A DNA stretch of 64,000 bases from assembly GCA_036250195.1 (NCBI GenBank), contig JAVHZZ010000012.1, positions 92,562,115 to 92,626,114 of the forward strand, given 5' to 3'. The position numbers and the translations under genes were made by a program. Positions 18,001-28,400 of the stretch are shown here, piece after piece. Each line of letters starts with the position of its first letter. Positions within the stretch are counted from its first letter, which is position 1. This DNA comes from Mixophyes australis (taxonomy: Eukaryota; Chordata; Amphibia; Anura; Limnodynastidae). The notes beneath the pieces are model-generated. The model was not told the origin of the DNA and did no database searches. It worked only from the letters and a program-made list of their open reading frames with translations.

Positions 18001-18799
18001 TATGTATCAGGCAGGTCACAGATATATAACATTAGTATGTATCAGGCAGGTCACAGATATATAACATTAGTATGACCCAGGTATCAGGCAGGTCACAGAT
18101 ATATAACATTAGTATGTATCAGGCAGGTCACAGATATATAACATTAGTATGTATCAGGCAGGTCACAGATATATAACATTAGTATATATCAGGCAGGTCA
18201 CAGATATATAACATTAGTATGTATCAGGCAGGTCACAGATATATAACATTAGTATGTATCAGGCAGGTCACAGATATATAACATTAGTATATATCAGGCA
18301 GGTCACAGATATATAACATTAGTATGTATCAGGCAGGTCACAGATATATAACATTAGTATATATCAGGCAGGTCACAGATATATAACATTAGTATGTATC
18401 AGGCAGGTCACAGATATATAACATTAGTATGACCCAGGTATCAGGCAGGTCACAGATATATAACATTAGTATGTATCAGGCAGGTCACAGATATATAACA
18501 TTAGTATATATCAGGCAGGTCACAGATATATAACATTAGTATGTATCAGGCGAGTCACAGATATATAACATTAGTATGACCCAGGTATCAGGCAGGTCAC
18601 AGATATATAATATTAGTCACAGATATATAACATTAGTATGACCCAGGTATCAGGCAGGTCACAGATATATAATATTAGTCACAGATATATAACATTAGTA
18701 TGACCCAGGTATCAGGCAGGTCACAGATATATAATATTAGTCACAGATATATAACATTAGTATGACCCAGGTATCAGGCAGGTCACAGATATATAATAA
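1..18799. repeat. Giant 35-bp minisatellite array
   Basis: The whole stretch is head-to-tail copies of a unit of about 35 bp: GTATCAGGCAGGTCACAGAT followed by ATATAACATTAGTAT. Length divided by period gives roughly 530 copies. Recurring variants include GTATATATC for GTATGTATC, AATATT for AACATT, an inserted GACCCAG block, a shortened CAGGTCAGATATAT unit, and a fused TATTAGTCACAG junction. The same rare variants recur kilobases apart (GGCAGATCACAG near 1078, 5168 and 8940; CCAGGACACAG near 330 and 3811), which points to segmental duplication inside the array. Units contain stops in all frames and no gene is present. The array starts before the window, so its full length is unknown. Confidence 0.97.
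18578..18799. repeat. 62-bp higher-order repeat at array edge
   Basis: The gene-proximal end of the 35-bp array changes to a 62-bp compound unit: GACCCAGGTATCAGGCAGG, then TCACAGATATATAATATTAG, then TCACAGATATATAACATTAG. GACCC begins at 18578, 18640, 18702 and 18764, exactly 62 bp apart. The uniform spacing and near identity suggest this edge expanded recently. Confidence 0.9.
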
Positions 18800-18959
18800 T
18801 ATGAAGTAAAGAGAGACTGTTGTCATTATTATAAACATTTGCGGGAAGGATCCGCCCTCTATATCTCACCTGATGACTGACAGCTGCAGCCACCAATCCC
18901 GTCAGGTCTCTATGACCCACCTGTTCCTCTACCTGAAACCTCGGTGACTGACAGATGCC

Positions 18960-19119
18960 TGTAGCCAATCACAGAGCGGGAGAAGTCCAAATCTGACTAA
19001 TCGGCACGGGAGAACAGACAAGGTGAGGTAGGTTCAGGTGCGGCGGTCTGACGTCACAGGGCGTGGTCTCAGAACCTGTTGTTTGTTCTCAGAGAGAGTC
19101 TGACCGAAACCAGAGAGAC
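18960..19119 (+). promoter_or_regulatory. F11R: Putative F11R promoter and 5' UTR
   Basis: This is the only unique GC-rich sequence between the large array and the F11R start codon. It contains a CCAAT box (CCAATCACAG, from 18965), a complete palindromic CRE (TGACGTCA, 19049-19056) and a GGGCGTGG GC/KLF-type box near 19060. No TATA box is seen. The start codon at 19120 has a purine at -3 and G at +4 (GACATGG). The promoter role and transcription start are inferred from position and motifs only. Confidence 0.55.
19049..19056. promoter_or_regulatory. CRE (CREB/ATF site)
   Basis: A perfect 8-bp TGACGTCA palindrome lies 64 bp before the F11R ATG. This sequence is the consensus for CREB/ATF proteins. 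Its position in the presumed core promoter supports function, but binding is not shown. Confidence 0.5.
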
Positions 19120-19159
19120 ATGGCCGCGAGCTGGGGTGTGCTGGGGGTGCTGAGCCTGT
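19120..19159 (+). CDS. F11R: F11R exon 1 (signal peptide start)
   Basis: The exon encodes [13 protein letters not shown] plus the first base of the next codon. It ends at the donor CCTGT|GTAAGT. The reading frame stays open upstream only through a non-ATG codon, so the ATG at 19120 is the start. The hydrophobic stretch joins CAAVLG from exon 2 to complete a typical signal peptide. Exon 1 is the least conserved exon of this family; the call rests on frame, donor, promoter context and signal-peptide character, so it is less certain than exons 2-10. Confidence 0.8.
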
Positions 19160-22100
19160 GTAAGTACCTGTACTGGGGTGTGCTGGGGGTCCTCTACCTG
19201 TGTGAGTATATGGGGGAGGGGGCTATAGCTGTACTGGGGGTGCTCAGCCTCTACCTGTGTGAGTATATGGGGGAGGGGGATATATCTGTACTGGGGGTAC
19301 TCAGCCTCTACCTGTGTGAGTATATGGGGGAGGGGGATATACCTGTACTGGGGGTGCTCTACCTGTGTGAGTATATGGGGGAGGGGGATATACCTGTACT
19401 GGGGGTCCTCTACCTGTGTGAGTATATGGGGGAGGGGGATATACCTGTACTGGGGGTCCTCTACCTGTGTGAGTATATCGGGGAGGGGGATATACCTGTG
19501 CTGGGGGTTCTAAGCCTCTACCTGTGTGAGTATATGGGGGAGGGGGATATACCTGTACTGGGGGTGCTGAGCCTCTACCTCTGTTAGTATATGGGGGAGG
19601 GGGATATACCTGTACTGGGGGTACTCAGCCTCTACCTGTGTGAGTATATGGGGGAGGGGGATATATCTGTACTGGGGGTGCTGAGCCTCTACCTGTGTGA
19701 GTATATGGGGAGGGGGATATATCTGTACTGGGGGTGCTGAGCCTCTACCTGTGTGAGTATATGGGGAGGGGGATATATCTGTACTGGGGGTGCTCAGCCT
19801 CTACCTGTGTGAGTATATGGGGGAGGGGGATATACCTGTACTGGGGGTGCTGAGCCTCTACCTGTGTGAGTATATGGGGGAGGGGGGTATATCTGTTTTG
19901 GGGGTTCTGAGCCTCTACCTGTGTGAGTATATGGGGGAGGGGGGTATATTTGTACTGGGGGTACTCAGCTTCTACCTGTGTGAGTATATGGGGGAGGGGG
20001 ATATACCTGTACTGGGGGTACTCAGCCTCTACCTGTGTGAGTATATGGGGGAGGGGGCTATATCTGTACTGGGGGTTCTGAGCCTCTACCTGTGTAAGTA
20101 TATGGGGAGGGGAATATATCTGTACTGGGGGTACTCAGCCTCTACCTGTGTGAGTATATGGGGGAGGGGGCTATAGCTGTATTCGGGGTGCTCAGCCTCT
20201 ACCTGTGAACCTGTGAGTGTCTGCTGGGGATTATACTTGCAATGGGAGTTGTTGTTGTCTCCACGTGTGTGTGTGTGTGTATGTGTGGGGGGGGGGGGGG
20301 GGGAGTGTTATATCTGTGTTCAAGGTTCTTCATGCTCTCCCTGAGTAAGAAATGTTTGTGTAGTTGTAAATATATTTTAGCTGTTAGAGCATCTTCTATC
20401 CCTTGCCAATAGTCCATTACATATTGCTGCAATTTCTGTTGACTTCTGCACAGTACAACTTCTCTTCTGTGAGCAGTTTCAGTATCTGTTCTTCATGTGT
20501 AGGTAACTGCATAGAACTATTTTTCTGTATACTGTGATTCTCGTCTGTTCTACACAGTGCCACTACTGTCTGTTCTTATGATAATACAAGCACATTGGGA
20601 AATAATGTTTAGTCACTTTATTGGTGGCTGTAGTTCCTAGGGGGAAGGGTCCCACAATCTCTACATGATAATGCTCCTTTATACTGCAAGCCTGGCCATC
20701 CTGTGACTCATTGTAACACATTGTGCTTTGACAGCTGTCTGCTGGCAGAGCATGCTGGGGCTTGTAGTTTCACAACTCCTGGAGAGCCACAAGTTGACCA
20801 GCCCCACTCGCCCTATCACTATCCAGAATTGAAGGGGTCTGGCATTTGTCATGGGGCTCCTTATTATCCCGCCCTGGATCATTCTTTGGCTCGTGCTGTC
20901 ATGTGACTATTGAATTTCTCGGATGGTACTGCTACTTGTGTTGTGAGTACTGATATGGGTGGTTGTGGTGACAGTTTTGCTATTTGAGGGTGAGGGGGCT
21001 CTTCTATGAAATATTTCTGAATGGACATCTCTTCTATTGATTCTATGATGCCTGGCCTCCTGTATGGTTTGCTGTAGCTAATAGACACTACTATGCTACC
21101 ATAGGTCTGTTTAGCTATTTTGTGTTGCCTATCTGTTTGCAGCCAGGATGCTGGCAGCTTGGTGATGATGTCACAGGGATGAGCCACAGATTGTTGCTTG
21201 GCAGCTTCTGTGTCCTCCTCTGGGTTGGATGTTGCTGATGACTGTTGTCTAGCAGCTTCGATCTGTTCCACTGGGTGATGTTGGTGGCAGCTTGATTCTG
21301 AGTGATGGGCTTCACAATCCCCATCTGCATACCTTGGTCCAGATCATGTCCAGGACCACATTTGCCGTTAGCTCCCCAGGTGAAGACATATCCTCGCCAG
21401 GGAGTCTATTAGCCCCTGTAACTGTGGCATTGTGACTCTACAATAGCAGTAGGATCAACAAGGTGGGTGCTCACCACAGTGGGCACCTGAGTCTCCTTTC
21501 TTCTCATTGCTTAGGTTTCATTTGAATCAGCTACAGTCACTTAGTTCTTCATCACCCTTCACTGGGACTGCTCCCTGGCTAAACTCCCCTGATCAGGTGT
21601 TCAAGCCGAGCTCCAGGACTTGGATTAGGGACCACAAGTCTGGGATGCTTGAGTTGTAGGACAGATCATCCTCATGTGCTGGGCAGCACAGTGCCCAAGG
21701 GGTTAGCATTTCTGCCTTACAGCACTGGGGTCATGAATTCAATGGCCTTATCTGTGAGGAGTTTGTATGTTGCGTGGATTTCCTCCAGGTGCTCCGGTTT
21801 CCTCCCACACTCCAAAAACATACTGGTAGGTTAATTGGCTGCTAACAAATTGACCCTAGTCTGTCTGTGTGTGTATGTTGGGGAATTTAGACTGTAAGCT
21901 TCAATGGGGCAGGGACTGATGTGAGTTCTCTGTACAGCGCTGCGGGATTAGTGGCGCTATATAAATAAATGGTGATGTGATCCATAACACTAATCTCTTC
22001 AGTGCTTTTTGATAACTAGCAGGGATAGAGCAGAGATTTGGCTGGCTTAGAAGCACCCAGTTGAGTGGGTACTTTCTTGTTGAGTGGGTGTGCAGCAGAG

Positions 22101-22437
22101 GTGATGTTCCCCTGCTCATGCAGTCCATGGTTGGCTTTTCTGCCAGTGGTTTGAAATCCACATTTTGGACTGTCAATCAGGCAGCTGCTTCCAATGTAGA
22201 ACATCCCATGTCCAACACACATTCCATTAATTCCATTGACATTATTCTGCACAAATGAAGTATATTGCCTCGTCCTGTGGGTCTGTCTGGATCATCCACT
22301 CGCTTCACCATGAACTGCCACAGCTTGTTGGTGATGTAATTTACCCTTGGGTGATGTAATTTACCCTTGGGTGATCTCTTGGGTGCTGTGGCTGCACAAA
22401 ATGTTTGCCTGTAGATCTCTGGGGTAAAAGCTTGGTG

Positions 22438-22471
<34 letters not shown>

Positions 22472-25400
22472 ATTTATTTATAAGGCGCTACAAGGCATCC
22501 GCAGCGCCGTACAGAGACAAACAAAATCACAATACAATGGGAGACAGCACAGTACAGTAAACACAGCAACTCAGTACGCTCAATGCACAGCTAGAGAGGG
22601 CGGGGAAGGGGGAGGGAGGATCCGAAAATGACGGGGCCCAAGAAGGGGGGCGCGGAAGACAGGGAGACCCCCAGGGGGGAGGAGGGAGCGAAAGTGGACG
22701 TGGGGTGGAGGACCTTTGAGGAGGAGGGCTAAGTAGCTGGAGAGCAGAGTTAGAAGTGGTGGAAACAGGAGGAGAGATGGCCCTGCTCAGAGGAGCGTAC
22801 AATCTAAGGGGAGGGGTGGACAGACAGAGAGACGCGGGGGAGAGAGGGAGAGTAGGGGGACAGAGGCAGAAGATAAGGTAGGAAGTTAAGTGGGAGACAG
22901 AAAGGCCTTAAGAAAAAGGTGGGTTTTTAGGGTCCGTTTGAAGCTGGACAGATTAGGGGAAGTTCTGATGGAGGGAGGGAGCTTGTTCCAGTGGAGGGGG
23001 GCAGCGCGGGCGAAGTCTTGGATACGCGCGTGGGAGGAGGTTATAAGGGGGGAAGAGAGGCGACGGTCAGAGGCAGAACGGAGAGGGCGGGATGGAGCAT
23101 GAATAGAGAGGAGGGTGGAGATGTAGGGTGCAGTGGAGTTGGCGAGGGCCTTGTAGGTGAGTGTGAGGAGCTTAAAGAGGATTCTGAAGGGGAATGGGAG
23201 CCAGTGAAGGGCTAGGTAGAGGGGGGAGACAAAAGAGGAGCGGCGAGAGAGGAAAATAAGCCTAGCTGCAGCGTTAAGGACGGATCGAAGGGGATCGAGA
23301 TGAGAGTGGGGGAGGCCAGTGAGGAGGAGGTTGCAGTAGTCCAGGCGGGAGATGATCAGAGAGTGGATAAGGCATTTGGTGGCATCTTGGGAGAGGAAGG
23401 GCCGGATGCGAGCGATGTTGCGCAGCTGGAAGCGGCAGGATTTAGCAAGAGAGAGGATGTGGGGGCCAAAGGAGAGAGAGGAGTCGAGGATGACACCAAG
23501 GCAGCGAAGTTGGGGGACAGGGGAGATAGAGGTGTTGTCGACAGTGATGGAGAGGTCAGAAGGGGATGGGGTATGAGAGGGAGGAAAAACTATGAGCTCA
23601 GTTTTGGCAAGGTTAAGTTTGAGGAATCGAGAGGACATCCAGGAGGAGATGGCAGAGAGGCAGGCGGACACCCTAGAGAGGAGGGAGGGAGAGAGATCAG
23701 GAGAGGAGAGGTATAGTTGAGTGTCGTCAGCGTAAAGGTGGTAGCTGAAGCCGAAGGAGCTGATGAGTTCACCCAGGGAGGAGGTGTATAGAGAGAAGAG
23801 TAAGGGTCCCAGAACAGAGCCCTGAGGGACCCCGACTGGAAGGGTGGATGGGGGGGAGAGAGACCCAGAGGTGGTGACAGAGAAGGAACGGTGAGTAAGG
23901 TAAGAGGTGAACCAGGACAGGACTGGGCCGGAGAGGCCGAAGACTGGAGGGTGTGAAGGAGGAGGGGGTGGTCAACGGTGTCAAAGGCTGCAGAGAGGTC
24001 AAGGAGGATGAGAAGGGAGAAGTGGCCCCTGGCTTTTGCAGAGAGGAGGTCATTGGTGACTTTAGCCAGGGCAGTTTCAGTGGAGTGGGCGGAAACCAGA
24101 CTGGAGAGGATCAAGGAGGGAGTATTCAGAAAGGTAGGAGGTGAGACGGCTGCAGACGAGCCTCTCAAGAATTTTGGAGGCAAAAGGGAGAAGAGATATG
24201 GGGCGATAGTTCGAGAGAGAAGTGGGGTCGAGATTAGGTTTCTTAAGAATGGGGGATACGAGAGCATGTTTGAAGGAGGAGGGGAAGATGCCAGTGGAGA
24301 GGGAGAGATTAAAGAGGTGAGCGAGGTGGGAGCAGGTGGTGGGGGAAAGGGAGCGAAGAAGGTGGGAGGGGATGGGATCCAGGGGGCAGGTAGTGGGGGG
24401 GGGAGGATAAAATGAGAGAGTGGACTTCCTCGCCGGTGGTGGGACGGAAGGAGTGGAGGGGAAGGTGGTTGGGGGGGGGGGAGGACAGAAGAGTGGGAGG
24501 GGTGGAAGAGAGAGTGGAGGAGGAGATTTCAAGTCGGATGGCCTCGATTTTAGAGGAGAAGGAGGCGAAATCAGAGGCAGTCAGGGAGGAGGGGGTGGGG
24601 GGAGGGGAGGGGGCCAGGAGAGTGCTGAAGGTGGCAAAGAGGCGGCGGGGGTTAGAGGACTGGGAAGAGATGAGGGATTTAAAGAAAGATTGTTTAGCGA
24701 GTGAGAGGGCAGAGCTGTAGGATGAAAGGATGAATTTAAAGTGGAGGAAGTCAGCCAGGGAGCGGGATTTTCTCCAGTGACGTTCGGCGGAACGGGAGCA
24801 TTTTTGGAGGAAGCGGGTAAATTTGGAGTGCCAGGGTTGGGGTTTGGAGCAGCGGGGGTGGACGGAGTGGGCAGGGGCGACCGCGTCCAGAGCGGAGGTG
24901 AGGGTGTGATTGTAGAGGGAGACCGCCTGGTTGGGGCAGGCCTGGGAGGAAAGGGGAGAAAGGAGGGTATCGAGAGAGGAGGACAGAGAGGCAGGGTCAA
25001 GAGCATCGAGGTTGCGTATGGACAGAGTAGGTTTGGGCAGGGGGGGGGAGCAGGAGAAGAGGAGAGAGAGAAGGAGAGGAGATGGTGGTCGGATAGAGGA
25101 AAGGGAGAGATGGAGAAGTCGGAGAGATTACATAGGTAGGAGAAGACAAGATCAAGGGAGTGACCAAGGCAGTGGGTAGAGGAGGAGGACCATTGGGTGA
25201 GACCAAGGGAGGAAGAGAGGGTGAGCAGTTTGCTGGAAGCAGGGTAGGTGCGGTTGTCGATGGGGATATTAAAGTCACCGAGAATGATCGAGGGGAGATC
25301 GGAGGAGAGGTAGTGAGGAAGCCAGCTAGCAAAGTTGTCAAGGAAGAGGGAGGTGGGGCCAGGGGGGCGGTAGATGACAGTGACGCGGAGATGGATGGGG

Positions 25401-28400
25401 TAGAAGAGGCGGATGGAGTGAGCTTCAAAAGAGGAGAAGGAGAGGGAGGGTTCAGGGGGAATGACACGAAAAGTACAGGTGGAGGAGAGGAGGAGGCCAA
25501 CTCCACCGCCAGGGCGGGCACCAGGCCTGGCGGAGTGGGTGAAGGAGAGGCCACCATAGGAGAGGGCAGCGGGGAAAGTAGTATCAGAATCGGAGAGCCA
25601 GGTTTCAGTAACGGCAAGAAGGTTAAAGGAGTTGGATAGAAAGAGGTCGTGGATAGCAGTCAGCTTGTTGCGGACGGATCTGGCATTCCAGAGGGCACAG
25701 AAGAAAGGGGGAGAGGAGAGGGGGGAAATGGGGATGAGGTTAGCAAGATGAGCAGCGCGCGGGGGATGTCGGGGAGGAACGGGAGAGGTAGGGGCGGGGG
25801 GGAGAGTATGGGTATGGAGTGAGAGCGGGGAGGCATAGTAGGGAGAGAGAGTAACAGAACAGTGAGATAGTGGGGACAGTGAAAAACAGGTAAGAACAAA
25901 GGCAGGAAGACAATGAAAAGGTGGAAGATAATAACGAATTAGGGCGTGGAGGGCATGGAACAGTGAGATAATAAGGACAATGAAGACAGGTAAGAATGAT
26001 AGCAGAACAGTAAGATAATAAGGACAGCGGATAACAGGTAAGAATAAGCAGGGAGACAATAGCAAGATGGAGGACAATAACCAATTAGGGCGTGGAAGGC
26101 AAAGAATAATAGAAGGAGAGGTAATAAGGACAATGGAAATAGGCAAGAATAATAACAGGTAAAACTAGTTGCTGGTAAATATAAAATCAGGAAAAACAAG
26201 ATAAAGGCATATAAATAGTAGAATAATAACAGGTAAAAAGTAGAAACTTGTAAATGTACAATCAGGAAAAACAAAATAATGGCATATAAAATAATGTTTT
26301 ATACGCAGTTGATGCAGTTAAGCCAGGGATTCAGCAGGAGAATGGTTAACTGACAAGCCGGGTCGGTACACAGTAGATCAGTTGGTGCAGATAAGCCAGG
26401 GATTCAGCAGGAGAAGGGTTAATTGACAAGCCGGGTCGGTACACAGTAGATCAGTTGGTGCAGATAAGACAGGGATTCAGCAGGAGAAGGGTTAATTGAC
26501 AAGCCGGGTCGGTACACAGTAGATCAGTTGATGCAGATAAGCCAGGGATTCAGCAGGAGAAGGGTTAATTGACAAGCCGGGTCGGTACACAGTAGATCAG
26601 TTGGTGCAGATAAGCCAGGGATTCAGCAGAAGAAGGGTTAACTGACAAGCCGGGTCGGTACACAGTAGATCAGTTGATGCAGATAAGCCAGGGATTCAGC
26701 AGGAGAAGGGTTAATTGACAAGCCGGGTCGGTACACAGTAGATCAGTTGGTGCAGATAAGCCAGGGATTCAGCAGGAGAAGGGTTAATTGACAAGCCGGG
26801 TCGGTACACAGTAGATCAGTTGATACAGGTAAGCCAGGGACTCAGCAGGAGAAGGGTTAATTGACAAGCCGGGTTGGTACACAGTAGATCAGTTGATGTA
26901 GATAAGCCAGGGAATCAGCAGGAGAAGGGTTAACTGAAAAGCCGGGTCGGTACACAGTAGATCAGTTGATGCAGATAAGCCAGGGATTCAGCAGGAGAAG
27001 GGTTAACTGACAAGCCGGGTCGGTATACAGTAGATCAGTTGGTGCAGATAAGACAGGGATTCAGCAGGAGAAGGGTTAATTGACAAGCCGGGTCGGTACA
27101 CAGTAGATCAGTTGATACAGATAAGCCAGGGACTCAGCAGGAGAAGGGCCAATTGACAAGCCGGGTCGGCACACAGTAGATCAGTTGATGTAGATAAGCC
27201 AGGGATTCAGCAGGAGAAGGGTTAATTGACAAGCCGGGTCGGTACACAATAGATCAGTTGGTGCAGATAAGCCAAAGATTCAGCAGGAGAAGGGTTAATT
27301 GACAAGCCGGGTCGGTACACAGTAGATCAGTTGATACAGATAAGCCAGGGACTCAGCAGGAGAAGGGTTAATTGACAAGCCGGGTCGGTACACAGTAGAT
27401 CAGTTGATGCAGATAAGCCAGGGATCCAGCAGGAGAAGGGCCAACCGACAAGCCGGGTCGGCACACAGCAGACCAGCCGATGCAGACAAACCAGGGACCC
27501 AGCAGGAGAAGGGCCAACCGACAAGCCGGGCCGGCACACAGCAGACCAGCCGATGCAGACAAACCAGGGACCCAGCAGGAGAAGGGCCAACACAAGGAAG
27601 GCCCTTTTATACTACTTTTAGGAAGTAAAAGGAAGGCCCTTTTTAGGTTTTAGGAAGGCCCTTTATACTACTATAGAGCTCTGGGGTCGCTCCATGAAGA
27701 GCCTCCACTGCATGGACTTAGAGTTTGGGGGCCAATATTTGCCTATTTCCTCTTAGTTAATACTTTACAGGTCATCTCAAACAACTAAAATCCATGGTTT
27801 ATGTTTTTATTTATAAAGAACTGACATTATGTAGCGCTGTATATTGAGGGAATCTTAACCGCGCACAAAGCTTCATACAATGACATGAAACGGAAGGTAA
27901 AGATGGCCTGACCCAAATAAGCTTACGATCTAAGAGGTGTGAGGTACACCTGATATATGAGAGAGGGGAGTAATCCGTGCATTGTAGCTATGGATTGCCA
28001 GCTATACCCATAATAAAACAGTCATTGGCGTCTGGTTTTTCTGTGCAGCTGCCAGTTGGGGCGATGAGAGATGGCAGAAGCCGGAGAGACCGTACACTGA
28101 CGGCAACCATGACCGTCTTTCACAAGTTATCGTGGTCCTAGAGGAGGCTTTAGCACTCTTGTGGTTATCTATCCGATCGGAATAGCATTGTGTAGCCTGG
28201 TGTCTTCCTTTAGTGTCCTGCTCACTCCAGGAAATAAAACCACAGTTGTTCCCCATGTTTGGTGGCAGCTGTGGGTTCGGCCACTGAACAGAGATGGTGG
28301 TCAGTAGATCTTCTAAACATCCTTCTTTGTTGGGATGGCACTCCTTGGCACCACCACAATAACTTCCTACTGCCTTCACAAGATGTCTTATATTTGTGGT

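Larger units (their letters stand above)
22441..26300 (-). mobile_element. L2/CR1-type non-LTR retrotransposon, near full length, broken
   Basis: Read on the minus strand, the element runs from an apurinic endonuclease domain (about 25705-25060) through reverse transcriptase (about 24530-23600) to a C-terminal domain (23671-22886). It ends in a 3' tail, TACGGCGCTGCGGATGCC then GCGCCTTATAAATAAATA, and a run of AAT triplets (22441-22485). Frameshifts split ORF2 at least near 24080 and 23950, so it should not be active. The sense strand is very C-rich (plus strand G-rich) in the coding part. It is inserted antisense in F11R intron 1. The 5' limit is unclear and may include the 73-bp array beyond 26310. 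Confidence 0.88.

Noticed and set aside
1..18799. CRISPR-like array
   Set aside because: The repeats are contiguous with no unique spacers and the context is a vertebrate gene region; it is a minisatellite.
19063..19119. Upstream extension of the F11R frame from 19063
   Set aside because: The extension starts with GTG, not ATG; the ATG at 19120 has good context and yields a normal signal peptide.
22890..25639. Plus-strand frames across the LINE (for example 23300-23716, 24741-25139, 25160-25639)
   Set aside because: They are Gly/Glu/Arg-rich shadows of the C-rich minus-strand LINE coding sequence.
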